Part shown: positions 17,686 to 25,941 of the stretch, one piece after another
How positions within the stretch are numbered: the first letter of the stretch is position 1
How the letters are laid out: every line of letters starts with the position of its first letter
Position numbers and translations under genes: made by a program
Source: Flavobacterium piscinae
Lineage (GTDB): Bacteria; Bacteroidota; Bacteroidia; Flavobacteriales; Flavobacteriaceae
NCBI RefSeq assembly: GCF_004122145.1
Contig: NZ_SBKQ01000016.1
Location: forward strand, 1 to 64,000
DNA: 64,000 nucleotides
Reading direction: 5' to 3'
The notes under the pieces: generated by a model
What the model was told of the DNA's origin: nothing
The model's input: the letters and a program-made list of their open reading frames with translations, nothing else
Database searches by the model: none

Positions 17686-18261
17686 ATGCAACGTACTATG
17701 TTAAGAAAATCAATTTTTGCTTTGTTCGTATCGGCATCACTCATGTCTTGTAAAAAAGAAGATGCTCTGTCGAAAATCGACCCAAACAGTAAGGATATTC
17801 CTTTGAATGAATACATTGGAAATCCGCAACCACAGCCTACTGAAAATACGGTTAAAAAAAATACAAATCCGGAGGCAAATCAAGTTACCCCGCCACCGGC
17901 AGATGGAAAGTATCCGGCCATGACGTTCAACAAAAAAGAACACGATTTTGGCGTAATCAATGAAGGAGACAAAGTGGAAACCACTTTTACGTTTACCAAC
18001 ACCGGCGAAGCCGACCTTATCATTGCCAATGCATCAGGTTCATGTGGTTGCACCGTTCCTGAATTTCCAAAAGAACCAATCAAACCCGGAAAAACCGGAA
18101 AAATGAAAGTTTCTTTCGACAGTAACGGAAAACCCGGAATGCAACAAAAATCGGTTAACATTACGGCTAACACCGCTTCAGGAAAAGATGTGTTAACCAT
18201 CAAAGCCAACGTAACACCAAAAGCTAAACCTGCAGAAAAATCTGCTGTAACTACTCAATAA
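17686..18261 (+). CDS. DUF1573 lipoprotein
   Basis: The 191-aa product has a lipoprotein signal ending SLMSC (Cys at about 22), a Pro/Asn-rich linker (~40-75) and a DUF1573 immunoglobulin-like domain with the hallmark FNKKEHDFGVINEGDKVETTFTF and SGSCGCTVPEFP. DUF1573 domains are related to ASPM-SPD-2-Hydin folds; their role in Bacteroidetes is unknown. It lies between nusB and yajC, an order I recall as conserved in Flavobacteria, which hints at a role near the envelope secretion machinery. A second in-frame ATG lies four codons after the first. Confidence 0.85.
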   Translation: MQRTMLRKSIFALFVSASLMSCKKEDALSKIDPNSKDIPLNEYIGNPQPQPTENTVKKNTNPEANQVTPPPADGKYPAMTFNKKEHDFGVINEGDKVETTFTFTNTGEADLIIANASGSCGCTVPEFPKEPIKPGKTGKMKVSFDSNGKPGMQQKSVNITANTASGKDVLTIKANVTPKAKPAEKSAVTTQ

Positions 18262-18262
18262 T

Positions 18263-18538
18263 ATGGAAAACATTCAATCGTTATTGCCGTTTTTATTAAT
18301 GTTTGTGGTCATTTATTTTTTTATGATCAGACCACAACAAAAACGTGCTAAACAAGAAAAAGAATTTGAAAGCAATTTAAAAATAGGTGATAGAATTATC
18401 ACCAAAAGCGGCATACATGGTAAAGTAGCCGAATTGTCCGAAGGAACTGTGGTTGTTGAAACCATGGCCGGAAAAATCAAAATGGAACGCTCAGCCATTT
18501 CAATGGAATTGAGTGCCAAATTAGTTGAAAAGAAATAA
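18263..18538 (+). CDS. yajC: Preprotein translocase subunit YajC
   Basis: The 91-aa product has a single N-terminal membrane span (LLPFLLMFVVIYFFMI) followed by the YajC hallmark RPQQKRAKQEKEF and a small cytoplasmic domain with GDRIITKSGIHGKV. It associates with SecDF and supports Sec-dependent export. It begins 1 bp after DUF1573 and is the last gene of the operon. Its stop codon directly abuts the stop codon of the convergent DUF1801 gene, and its terminator lies inside that gene. Confidence 0.93.
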   Translation: MENIQSLLPFLLMFVVIYFFMIRPQQKRAKQEKEFESNLKIGDRIITKSGIHGKVAELSEGTVVVETMAGKIKMERSAISMELSAKLVEKK

Positions 18539-19117
18539 TTATTTCCGATACTTATCATTTAAACCGATGTTTGCCAAAAGCATCGGTTTTATTTTTTCAA
18601 AACGGTCGTGTTTCGTTTTTTCTTGTTTGGCTGTATCAATATATTCAATGAATTCTTTTTGTTTAAAGGGTGAAAAAGTATTGAATTTTTCTTCTAAATG
18701 TTTATCTTCCTGAAGTTTGGATAGAAAAAAATCAGAGGGTTGTATTTCCTTTTTTTCCGGCTTGATGGAAAGGCCGTTCTTTTCATTTTCAATGGCTTGA
18801 TTCACATAGTGAAGGACTAGTTTTTCGTTTACTTCTTTTTTTGAAGTAAATCGCCATTGGCGTAATCCTTTCGTGACACCTTCACCGGCATTTACTAAAA
18901 CATTTTTTTCATCCGGAAGAAAGACACCGTTAAAAAACCAAATGGTGAAATAGTCTTTAAATCCTCCAATTCCGATGATGTTCCGGTTATTCCAAGTATA
19001 AACAATTCCGCCCCATTTGGTGGTTTCTACCAAATCGGTTTTAACTATAATCGATTTTAAAAGTTCAATTTCTTCAAGCCATTTTTGATTTCTGGTCCAA
19101 GATTTATTCTCTTCCAT
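18539..19117 (-). CDS. DUF1801/YdeI-like protein
   Basis: The product is 192 aa from ATG 19117. The frame extends 11 codons further, but those codons run into an intergenic repeat. It has the DUF1801 fold region (WLEEIELLKSIIVKTDLVETTKWGGIVYTWNNRNIIGIGGFKDYFTIWFF) and a C-terminal YdeI-type segment (FNTFSPFKQKEFIEYIDTAKQEKTKHDRFEKI) that resembles YdeI/OmpD-associated proteins. It is a small cytoplasmic protein of unknown biochemical role; YdeI homologues have been linked to stress or peptide resistance. It is tail-to-tail with yajC with zero spacing. Confidence 0.82.
   Translation of the reverse strand: MEENKSWTRNQKWLEEIELLKSIIVKTDLVETTKWGGIVYTWNNRNIIGIGGFKDYFTIWFFNGVFLPDEKNVLVNAGEGVTKGLRQWRFTSKKEVNEKLVLHYVNQAIENEKNGLSIKPEKKEIQPSDFFLSKLQEDKHLEEKFNTFSPFKQKEFIEYIDTAKQEKTKHDRFEKIKPMLLANIGLNDKYRK
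18561..18597 (+). terminator. yajC terminator lying inside the opposing gene
   Basis: AAACCGATG (18561-18569) pairs with CATCGGTTT (18581-18589), followed by TATTTTTT. It is oriented for the nusB-yajC transcript but is encoded within the last ~20 codons of the convergent DUF1801 gene. Confidence 0.75.
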
Positions 19118-19408
19118 GTTTATAAAATAAAAAAAACCACTGATATTCACAGATTAAAAATAAATAAAATCAGCGAATCAGCGGCTATTTTAAAAAATTA
19201 AATTCGTGAAATTCGTTGCTAAAATTGGAGTATCGTGCAATCAATATAAAATAAATTAAAATTAAGCACATAGAGACATAGTAAATGAGAACGATATAAA
19301 CCCAATTTTTGGGTTCACATAGCTATGCTTTTCTATATCTGAGTGAAACGACTTTCACAATTTTAATAACTATGTTTCTATGTGGTTAAAAAAATAAAAT
19401 TGAATAAC
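19118..19408. repeat. Intergenic region of dispersed repeats
   Basis: The 291 bp hold three repeat segments and no gene. At 19133-19190 is a CACTGATATTCACAGATT / AATCAGCGAATCAGCGG element. At 19200-19220 is TTCGTGAAATTCGT, related to the clpC-rimK palindrome. At 19324-19391 is a diverged copy of the 799-1061 repeat. Convergent transcription does not occur here; both flanking genes are on the minus strand. Confidence 0.6.
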
Positions 19409-20650
19409 TTATTTCTTATCTGCAGTTAACTCTGCAATTTTCACAATTACTTCTACTGCTTTTTGCATACTTTCTACCGGAACATATTCATATTTACCAT
19501 GAAAATTATGTCCACCGGCAAAAATATTCGGACACGGTAAACCTTTATACGACAATTGACAACCGTCTGTTCCGCCACGAATTGGTTTGATAATCGGTTT
19601 TATGTCCAATTTCTTCATGGCTTTTTCAGCAATTTTCACAATATGAAACACCGGTTCTACCTTTTCTTTCATATTATAATATTGGTCTTTGATTTCGATA
19701 ATGGCAATATCATCGCCAAATTGCTTCTTGAATTTTTTATTGAATTTTGCCGTCAATTCATGCAAAAACTCTTTTCTTTTTTTGAATAATTTTTTATCAT
19801 GGTCACGAATAATCAAGGAAACCGTACTTTCTTCAATGCTTCCCGTGATGCCGGTGACGTGAAAGAAACCTTCATACCCTTTGGTCATTTCCGGGACTTC
19901 TTTTTTGGGTAATTTTGAAATGAATTTGGAAGCCAACAGCATCGAATTAATCATTTTTCCTTTTGCATAGCCGGGGTGAACGCTTTTTCCTTTAAAGGTT
20001 ACTTTGGCTCCCGCTGCATTAAAGTTTTCATATTCCAATTCGCCAATTTGGCTGCCATCCATCGTATAAGCCCAATCGGCTCCAAATTTTTCTACATCAA
20101 AATGATGAGCACCACGGCCAATTTCTTCATCGGGCGTAAACCCAACGCGAATTTTACCGTGTAGAATTTCCGGATGTTGAATGAGGTATTCCATTGCCGT
20201 AACAATTTCGGTAATTCCGGCTTTGTCATCAGCTCCCAAGAGAGTGGTTCCGTCGGTGGTAATCAACGTTTGTCCTTTGTATTGCAACAAATCTTTAAAG
20301 TAAGAAGGGGATAACACAATGTTTTGCTCCGCATTCAATACAATGTCTTTTCCATCATAGTTTTCAATGATTTGCGGTTTTACATTCGCACCCGTAAAAT
20401 CAGGAGTTGTATCATAATGCGAAATAAAACCAATCACCGGCACTTCATGTTCCACATTACTCGGTAACGTTGCCATGATGTAACCTTTTCGGTCCATCGT
20501 CACGTCTTCCATACCGATGGCTTTGAGTTCTTTCACGAGGTTTCTCGCTAAGACCAATTGTTTTTTAGAACTGGGAGTTGTTTCAGAATTCGGATCAGAT
20601 TCTGTATCAACAGTGACATAACTGATGAAACGATCTATAATATGTTGCAT
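19409..20650 (-). CDS. pepT: Peptidase T (tripeptide aminopeptidase)
   Basis: The 413-aa product has the M20 dinuclear-zinc ligands in family positions: His78 and Asp80 in SHYDTTPDF, Asp141 in LLGADDKAG, Glu175-Glu176 in [12 protein letters not shown] and a C-terminal His in [21 protein letters not shown] supports peptidase T over other M20 enzymes. It removes N-terminal residues from tripeptides in the cytoplasm. A good promoter lies 50-75 bp upstream. No operon partner is seen; repeats occupy its downstream flank. Confidence 0.95.
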   Translation of the reverse strand: MQHIIDRFISYVTVDTESDPNSETTPSSKKQLVLARNLVKELKAIGMEDVTMDRKGYIMATLPSNVEHEVPVIGFISHYDTTPDFTGANVKPQIIENYDGKDIVLNAEQNIVLSPSYFKDLLQYKGQTLITTDGTTLLGADDKAGITEIVTAMEYLIQHPEILHGKIRVGFTPDEEIGRGAHHFDVEKFGADWAYTMDGSQIGELEYENFNAAGAKVTFKGKSVHPGYAKGKMINSMLLASKFISKLPKKEVPEMTKGYEGFFHVTGITGSIEESTVSLIIRDHDKKLFKKRKEFLHELTAKFNKKFKKQFGDDIAIIEIKDQYYNMKEKVEPVFHIVKIAEKAMKKLDIKPIIKPIRGGTDGCQLSYKGLPCPNIFAGGHNFHGKYEYVPVESMQKAVEVIVKIAELTADKK

Positions 20651-20696
20651 AAAACGTATGTTTAGTTAAAGTTAATCTTAAGTTGGTTAGCTATAA

Positions 20697-20725
20697 CAAA
20701 GATACGGATTGATTTTATTTCGCAA
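20697..20725 (-). promoter_or_regulatory. Bacteroidetes-type promoter of pepT
   Basis: On the minus strand TTG (20725-20723), an 18-bp spacer and TATCTTTG (20704-20697) match the -33/-7 consensus. The start would fall near 20690, leaving a ~40-nt leader before the pepT ATG. Confidence 0.55.
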
Positions 20726-20767
20726 TGTTAAGTTTTTCTATTGCAAAAAGGATAAAAAGAATCAGAG

Positions 20768-21706
20768 TTAAATATTGGCTTTAATTATCCTGTACATAAT
20801 CTTTTGATGACGAAAGATTTCCTTTTGTCCAAACCAAAAAGAATGTTTTGGGTCATATATGTGGGTGGGTTCACTTTTGGCACCATTCCACTCAATGATG
20901 GAAAAATGTTCTCCTTTTTCCAATTCTTCAAATGAACGAAATCGTATATCCAATCTACCGTAATAAAATCCTTCAATGGGGTCTAAAAGTGTTGCAAAAG
21001 TGTCTTCCAATTTAGTTGTAATCCAATACCTGCCATCTAAAAAAGTTGTTCCTCGGTTGTGATTGCCAAACGGAACCAAACACCGTTCTTCTTCTTTTGC
21101 TAAAACTTCCTCAAGATTAATTTGAGGTTGTAATTTCTTTATTTGCAGGGCATATCGTGGCACTTCTTTTAAAAGTTCTATTATCGTTGAAGTACCATTT
21201 CCTTTAACGGTTAAAAAGTGCTTGAGGGTAATACCAGAAATTCTTCCTTTCTTTTCGGAGGGTATCCGATAGTAAAAGAGGCCAATTTCTTGAGGATAGT
21301 CAATGATTTCCTGAACTAAAAAATCTTGCTTAACTTTTTGGGCATACGTTTCAATATCTGTATAACTATATACTTTTTGAACATTGACACCACGGCAACC
21401 CTTATCCGGTTTTACAATTAATGGAAAAGAAAGTGATTTGACTGTCATGAGTGCATTGATGTCTTCTTTTCTCTCTTTTCTAATTAAAACGGTTTTCGGG
21501 TAAAGTTTTGAAGGTAAACGGTTGTATATATCCATTTTACTGTCATCGTATAATCCGCCATTCGTCATACCGGGATTGGAATAGCGGTAAAAATGAACGG
21601 ATCGGAAACGAATACTGAAAATTACCCACAATAAAAAAGTGGGCAAATAAACAAGGTTAACTGACCAATATTCCCAGTGTGTTACTTTATGCCACCAAAG
21701 TTTCAT
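20768..21706 (-). CDS. ATP-grasp protein with N-terminal membrane anchor
   Basis: The 312-aa product begins with a hydrophobic span (about 17-34, SVNLVYLPTFLLWVIFSIRF). Then come ATP-grasp features: FPLIVKPDKGCRGVNVQKV (the lysine and glycine loop), FLVQEIIDYPQEIGLFYYR and, later, YGRLDIRFRSFEELEKGEHFSIIEWNGAKSEPTHIYDP, which supplies the metal-binding Asp/Glu/Asn. The family ligates carboxylates to amines or thiols using ATP; annotators often call such proteins D-Ala-D-Ala-ligase-like, but the substrate is unknown. It overlaps the NRDE gene by 4 bp and closes the Crp-headed operon. Confidence 0.75.
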   Translation of the reverse strand: MKLWWHKVTHWEYWSVNLVYLPTFLLWVIFSIRFRSVHFYRYSNPGMTNGGLYDDSKMDIYNRLPSKLYPKTVLIRKERKEDINALMTVKSLSFPLIVKPDKGCRGVNVQKVYSYTDIETYAQKVKQDFLVQEIIDYPQEIGLFYYRIPSEKKGRISGITLKHFLTVKGNGTSTIIELLKEVPRYALQIKKLQPQINLEEVLAKEEERCLVPFGNHNRGTTFLDGRYWITTKLEDTFATLLDPIEGFYYGRLDIRFRSFEELEKGEHFSIIEWNGAKSEPTHIYDPKHSFWFGQKEIFRHQKIMYRIIKANI

Positions 21707-22416
21707 AGCATAGAATGAGTTAATGCTTCTCTTTTACCGTTGATTAAGTCCAAATGTAAAAGCGTAAACTCCGTTGAATGGTAGACGAATTGCGTTACAT
21801 TTTTTGTTTGCGTCAAATTGTTTCGTTTAATAATTAACCCGTTTTCTGTATCGTTTCGTTGTGTGGTAGTGTGAAAATCAATAAGCTTTTTTGCTTCTAA
21901 ATTATATTGGTTTTGATTTAAAAAGTCATGGAACCATTCTTTCCTTTGTTGAATAATTTCAGGGGCATACAAAGTGGATGAGGACCAAATAGTGGGTGAA
22001 AAGGGATCGAGATTGACACACGTTTTTTCTCGACCATTCCAACGATTTTCCAGAAGTTTGTTTTTTTGAAATACGATAACGGTAAATGGCTCAATTTGAT
22101 TTAAGTCAATTTGATACCAAGCTTCCTCAAAATCAGTTGCCGAAGCGAGGTCTAAAAGAATGAGTCCTCTGCTTTTGCGATAAGGTGGCGAAGGCGTATG
22201 CGGAGTAGCAGCTCCGTTTAATAATACAAATGCCGCACCGTATTCGTCTACCGCAAACCAAGTTCCTCCGGCTTGAGGGTCTTTTGGAAAGGCTATTTTT
22301 TTTCCGTTAAGGTTTTCAAATTGGGGCATTTCTGCCAACGGGCGATGGATTTTTTCATCTCTGTTGGAAGTTATGATAACCTTTTCGTGATCTTGATAAA
22401 AACTTACTGTGCACAT
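21703..22416 (-). CDS. NRDE family protein (TANGO2 homologue)
   Basis: The 237-aa product starts with Cys2 in MCTVSF, as in N-terminal-nucleophile-like NRDE/TANGO2 proteins, and carries the family motif SNRDEKIHRP (18-27). GGTWFAVDEYGAAFVLLNG follows near 50-68. The eukaryotic relative TANGO2 (Transport and Golgi organization 2) has been tied to heme and lipid handling; the bacterial role is not established. It overlaps the DinB gene by 13 bp and the ATP-grasp gene by 4 bp, so expression is probably coupled. Confidence 0.85.
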   Translation of the reverse strand: MCTVSFYQDHEKVIITSNRDEKIHRPLAEMPQFENLNGKKIAFPKDPQAGGTWFAVDEYGAAFVLLNGAATPHTPSPPYRKSRGLILLDLASATDFEEAWYQIDLNQIEPFTVIVFQKNKLLENRWNGREKTCVNLDPFSPTIWSSSTLYAPEIIQQRKEWFHDFLNQNQYNLEAKKLIDFHTTTQRNDTENGLIIKRNNLTQTKNVTQFVYHSTEFTLLHLDLINGKREALTHSML

Positions 22417-22904
22417 TGTTGCTTATACACTAATGTTGATTTAGCATAGCCAAAACTATCGTTTACCGGCTTTTTTCCAATGGATAATAAACCAATTTTC
22501 ATGATGGCCTGGTGGTGAATACAATGTTCAATATTGTACATTAATTCTCTGCCGTAATTGGTTTTTACTTGACTTTTTTGATTATTGTACAATGTGGTAA
22601 GATAAATTTCTTTGTCCGGTTTGCACAAATCAGAAATTAGGATAGCTAATGTTTCTAAAGCAAAATCAATATTTTCCTGAAGCCGTTTATCTCGTTTTCG
22701 GTTATCATAATCAACATGGCCACTTGCATATCCCTCATTCAATTGTTGAAAAAGTTCAATGATATGACGAGTATGTTCCCCAAAACTTGCGTTTCCCAAC
22801 AGAGCAATACGTTCAGTATAGTCATCCAAGGTAAGTTCTTCAAGGTTGGCTGCGAGTTCTAATAATATCGCTTTTGCTTCTGATGTTAAAGGTGAAAGTG
22901 TCAT
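22404..22904 (-). CDS. DinB-family four-helix protein
   Basis: The 166-aa helical product has the histidines that form the metal site of DinB/YfiT proteins: FGEHTRHIIELF (~residue 41-52) and the paired His in NIEHCIHHQAIMKIG (~125-139). YfiT-like members are putative metal-dependent hydrolases or thiol transferases; the specific reaction is unknown. Its start overlaps the stop of DoxX by one base, which suggests translational coupling in the YHS-DoxX-DinB-NRDE operon. Confidence 0.82.
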   Translation of the reverse strand: MTLSPLTSEAKAILLELAANLEELTLDDYTERIALLGNASFGEHTRHIIELFQQLNEGYASGHVDYDNRKRDKRLQENIDFALETLAILISDLCKPDKEIYLTTLYNNQKSQVKTNYGRELMYNIEHCIHHQAIMKIGLLSIGKKPVNDSFGYAKSTLVYKQQCAQ

Positions 22905-23299
22905 TAAGGTTTTAATTTTCGGAGGATTGCTTTTACTTCTTCAAAGTGTAAAAATAAGTATAAACTACAAGCTAACAATACAATTATGGCTAAAGTAAAT
23001 AATCCACCGCCATCATTGGATACATTGATGCCTAACACCAGGAAATGCGAAAAAACGGCACCCAAAATGATTCCCAAACTATTCAACATGCCTATGGTTT
23101 TTGTTTTGGGGAGTAAAATTAAAATAGCGGTGATTAATTCTACAACACCCAATCCGATTCTGCCCCAAGGTTCTACTCCTAAAGCAGTAAAGATATGCAC
23201 CGAATCCGGATGGGCAGTAAATTTATAATAAAGGGTTTGCAATAAAATAATGGACACGGTTAATCGAAGAGACCACGAAAGAATTGTTTTTGTTTTCAT
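22904..23299 (-). CDS. DoxX-family membrane protein
   Basis: The 131-aa product has four predicted membrane spans and the DoxX pattern: ILLQTLYYKFTAHPDSVHIFTALGVEPWGRIGLGVVELITAILLLL-like sequence in the first half, then two further hydrophobic helices and a short basic tail. DoxX/SURF4-like proteins are inner-membrane proteins linked to quinone, thiosulfate or oxidative-stress functions. It is in a tight operon 5 bp after the second YHS gene. Confidence 0.85.
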   Translation of the reverse strand: MKTKTILSWSLRLTVSIILLQTLYYKFTAHPDSVHIFTALGVEPWGRIGLGVVELITAILILLPKTKTIGMLNSLGIILGAVFSHFLVLGINVSNDGGGLFTLAIIVLLACSLYLFLHFEEVKAILRKLKP

Positions 23300-23304
23300 T
23301 AGTA

Positions 23305-23775
23305 TTATTTTTTAAGTTGAATGGTTGACCAATTTTTATCGGCCTGTTGAATAAAATCTTTTTGGTTGTTGATCCATATTTTTTTTACCTCTAGGTTATA
23401 ATTTAAATAGAGTTTTCCCTCCACGATTGACCAAGTTTCTATTTGGGTCGGTGCTTTGTAACCCTTGCTCATTCCATATGCACAATACCCTCCATATTGC
23501 GGAATATACTGCTCAGGATTGCTCGCAAAAGTATTTCTGTTTTCAAGCGATGAAAAATACCAATCCGTTTCCTGATAAGTATAATAAATTTCTTTATTCC
23601 CTTTTTGAAGGGTAGAATGGTCAACCAAATCAACCATATCATAGCCGTTTAAAGCCATTCCGTTAGTGGAATAAATAGCTGCATCCAGATTTTTATCTTT
23701 CACGATGAACCAATAAATGGTTATCAATACAATCACTGCAAGCAGTAGTAATAAGAATACTATTTTCGTTTTCAT
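23305..23775 (-). CDS. YHS-domain protein, membrane anchored
   Basis: The 156-aa product has one N-terminal hydrophobic helix (VFLLLLLAVIVLITIYWFIV) followed by a YHS-like domain: STNGMALNGYDMVDLVDHS, WYFSSLENRNTFASNPEQYIPQYGGYCAYGMSKGYK. The single Cys in GGYCAYG matches the metal- or thiol-binding position of this YHS subfamily. It is a probable periplasm-facing protein. It follows a paralogue (23779-24240) after 3 bp; the two share the plan GYDxV, FSS..N...F, P..Y.PQYGG.CA, so a duplication is likely. Confidence 0.82.
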   Translation of the reverse strand: MKTKIVFLLLLLAVIVLITIYWFIVKDKNLDAAIYSTNGMALNGYDMVDLVDHSTLQKGNKEIYYTYQETDWYFSSLENRNTFASNPEQYIPQYGGYCAYGMSKGYKAPTQIETWSIVEGKLYLNYNLEVKKIWINNQKDFIQQADKNWSTIQLKK

Positions 23776-23778
23776 GGA

Positions 23779-24240
23779 TTATTTAATAAATAATGACCAA
23801 TTTTTATCGGCTTTTGTTTTTAAGTTTTTTTCGTCTTTGTTCCAACTTTTCAGTGTATTGTTGAAATAAGCATTGTAAAACAGATACAGTTTTCCGTCTA
23901 CCACCTTAAACGTATCGGGATTGATTTCTACTTTTTTCCCGTAGTCGCCCATTGCAAAAGCACACCAGCCTCCGTATTGAGGTTCATATTTAGCAGGTTG
24001 TTTTTCAAATAATTGTTGGTTTTCTTTTGAAGAGAAATAATAGGTAATTCCTTGGTGTTGAAACTGAAATTTAGGCGATCCCTTAACGGCTTTTCCTACC
24101 GTAAAATAGGCTACAGGGTCATAGCCGTTAATGGCTACCTTATTGTCAAGATTAAAATGTTTTATTCGCTCAGCTGGACTAGTTTGAGAAAAGACCGTAG
24201 TCGCAAAACTGAAAATCAATAGAAATATCAAATGTTTCAT
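23779..24240 (-). CDS. Secreted YHS-domain protein
   Basis: The product is 153 aa from ATG 24240; the frame extends 20 codons further but the signal peptide MKHLIFLLIFSFATTVFSQ fixes the start. The mature part has the YHS-like signature INGYDPVAYFTVGKAVKGSPKFQ, YYFSSKENQQLFEKQPAKYEPQYGGWCAFAMGDYGKKV. It is probably periplasmic. It is a paralogue of the next gene. It begins 60 bp after the Crp/Fnr gene; that gap holds a -7-like element and a small palindrome, so it may have its own regulated promoter. Confidence 0.85.
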   Translation of the reverse strand: MKHLIFLLIFSFATTVFSQTSPAERIKHFNLDNKVAINGYDPVAYFTVGKAVKGSPKFQFQHQGITYYFSSKENQQLFEKQPAKYEPQYGGWCAFAMGDYGKKVEINPDTFKVVDGKLYLFYNAYFNNTLKSWNKDEKNLKTKADKNWSLFIK

Positions 24241-24255
24241 CGTTACTTTTTTTAC

Positions 24256-24273
24256 TTGTTCGAAACAAAGGTA
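24256..24273 (-). promoter_or_regulatory. Possible promoter with overlapping palindrome ahead of the YHS operon
   Basis: On the minus strand TACCTTTG (24273-24266) fits the -7 TAnnTTTG. It overlaps the imperfect dyad TTGTT-CGA-AACAA (24256-24268), which is similar in shape to Crp/Fnr half-sites. A TTG exists upstream, but at a 24-bp spacing. A role for the adjacent Crp/Fnr regulator here is inference. Confidence 0.35.
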
Positions 24274-24300
24274 GGAGCAAGCAAAAAAGTAAATTGTCAA

Positions 24301-24999
24301 CTATTTTACATTTTGCACTAAGTTTTTGAGTAGAGCCACATCCGGAATGGAAATTTCTTTTTGCGTGTAATTCAAAATGCCTTGGTTTTCCAATTCTTTA
24401 AATAACGTAACAATGGTTTGACGGGTGGTGCAAATCAACTGGGCAATATCTTTTTGAGTGAGGTAATTGGGTAAAACAAAGGAAGCACTTTCAACATTTT
24501 CTTTTTCGATAATCGTATGAAGTAACAACAACAACCTGGTTTTGGCATCGCGAAACAAAATGTTTTTATAACTGTTTTGTATTTTTTTAAAATTAAACCC
24601 AATGAATTTAATATAATTTAATGCAAAATCAGGTTTTTTATACATGACCTCTTCTAATTTTTCACGGTAAAAGGTACAGATGATGGCTTCGTCTGATACC
24701 ACTTTAAAATAGTCCTGATTAGCCACCGGATTTTCTAGGTTAAGATCTCCAAATAAATCCCCTTTTTGAAGAATATCCACAACCAGTTCATCCCCATCAG
24801 GAGTAATGCGTATGAGTTTAATTGTACCGTGTTTTAAAAAATAAAGTCGCTCTTTATCGCTGTTGGACAAATCTATGAGTTCATTTTTCTTTGACCTTTT
24901 AAATTTCTTGAGAATGCAAAGCATATTAATCTCAGCATAACTCAAGTTTCGGAACAATTGATGATTTTGTAAATACCAAAATTTTAAATCTGAATTCAT
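24301..24999 (-). CDS. Crp/Fnr family transcriptional regulator
   Basis: The 232-aa product has an N-terminal cyclic-nucleotide-binding-type beta roll (~20-130: LYFLKHGTIKLIRITPDGDELVVDILQKGDLFGDL), a long dimerisation helix and a C-terminal winged HTH (~170-225: LPNYLTQKDIAQLICTTRQTIVTLFKELENQGIL). No cluster of N-terminal cysteines is present, so an Fnr-type Fe-S sensor is unlikely. It sits at the head of the YHS-YHS-DoxX-DinB-NRDE-ATP-grasp run on the same strand and is the likely local regulator. A TATATTTG element lies ~63 bp upstream. Confidence 0.9.
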   Translation of the reverse strand: MNSDLKFWYLQNHQLFRNLSYAEINMLCILKKFKRSKKNELIDLSNSDKERLYFLKHGTIKLIRITPDGDELVVDILQKGDLFGDLNLENPVANQDYFKVVSDEAIICTFYREKLEEVMYKKPDFALNYIKFIGFNFKKIQNSYKNILFRDAKTRLLLLLHTIIEKENVESASFVLPNYLTQKDIAQLICTTRQTIVTLFKELENQGILNYTQKEISIPDVALLKNLVQNVK

Positions 25000-25061
25000 T
25001 TCTTAAAGATTGCAAAAGAATAAGTACTATCATTTTATGTTAACTGCACTTGTCTCTTTTA

Positions 25062-25069
25062 CAAATATA
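25062..25069 (-). promoter_or_regulatory. -7 element upstream of the Crp/Fnr gene
   Basis: The minus strand reads TATATTTG (25069-25062), a perfect TAnnTTTG, ~63 bp before the start codon. No TTG lies at the usual spacing, so it is only half a promoter match. Confidence 0.35.
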
Positions 25070-25590
25070 AAAAAACATTTTATTAAGCATTGGAGGGTTA
25101 TCAACTAAGAATAAATTATTGACATTGTTTTAGGTTGTCTGCTGACTAACTTTTATGAAAGGGTACCACAACCATGGCTTTGGTTGGGAGTTACTACCTG
25201 GTTGATATGAATTTGGTATAAGGTTAGGCAGCAAGTTTTTTTAATCTTTCTTCCTTGCAAGAATAAATCATAGTACTTCAGCCACTCAGTTCCTTTTAAA
25301 TCCTTTTCTGCTATTGTGTCCTGTCGACAATTGGAATAGCTCATCAATGCGGCAATTCGTCGATTTGCTTTCTCCGTTCAAAGAAAAGTTGTAACCGTCC
25401 TACTTGTTGAAATTGGAACACGGATAACGTGGATTGAGAGGATGAAATTAATTTATGGATTTGCTTAGCGAAAATGGATGTAAACGGATTCGAAAGAGCA
25501 ATCCTTTTTCTTATAGAAATACGGCTCTCTTTCTCAGCATGAAAAAAACTTAGCTTCTCAGTGCCTCAGTACCTTACTTCCTTCAAAATT

Positions 25591-25672
25591 TTCGAACAAA
25601 AAGGGGTTTGGTTCGGGTCACGTTCGGGATTTGTTCGAACCGTGTTCGGAAAAAGGGGTCGTTTTCCGAACA
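25591..25672. repeat. Cluster of GTTCGG/CCGAAC inverted repeats
   Basis: TTCGAACAAA (25591-25600) is inverted at 25630-25639. TGTTCGGAAAA (25643-25653) is perfectly inverted at 25662-25672 with an 8-nt loop. The core GTTCGG or its complement recurs about six times within ~100 bp. Function unknown. Confidence 0.6.
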
Positions 25673-25887
25673 AATACGGAAGCTGTATCGAACAAATGTG
25701 GAACAAAACCCGAAAAAAGGGTCTTATTTTGTGTTTTTTTGTAGTAGTAATATTATTATTAAACATTAAGAAGTTAAGTGGTTTTAAGATTCAGTAAGGC
25801 CTCCAAATGAGCTTAGAAGGTTGTATTACAGAACAAAATCATCAGAAAAAACTTGATTAAAAATTAAAAAGCGATAAAAAAGTTGTA

Positions 25888-25918
25888 TATATTTGATGAT
25901 ATTTACTAGTTATGCCAC
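25888..25918 (+). promoter_or_regulatory. -7 element and cassette-boundary core site
   Basis: TATATTTG (25888-25895) fits the Bacteroidetes -7. Fourteen bases later GTTATGCCAC (25909-25918) is the exact reverse complement of GTGGCATAAC at 27359-27368 on the far side of the serine hydrolase gene. By analogy with integrons this would be the R'-type core site that opens the first cassette, with an external promoter just upstream. Confidence 0.45.
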
Positions 25919-25941
25919 ATTTAAAAACAGAACGCAGATAA

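Larger units (their letters stand above)
25000..25908. other. Gene-free 0.9 kb ahead of the cassette-like region
   Basis: I find no gene here that I can support. Two short open frames (25153-25347 minus, 25561-25797 plus) have neither recognisable domains nor a convincing start. 25140-25560 is less AT-rich than its surroundings and may be decayed coding DNA. 25553-25575 shows a CTCAG-type repeat. 25591-25672 holds a cluster of GTTCGG/CCGAAC hairpins. Confidence 0.5.

Noticed and set aside
25153..25347. 64-codon minus-strand frame in the gap before the cassette region
   Set aside because: No domain, no neighbouring context and no start signal. At most a decayed gene fragment.
25561..25797. 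78-codon plus-strand frame
   Set aside because: It overlies the GTTCGG hairpin cluster and looks like chance translation of inverted repeats with a hydrophobic tail.
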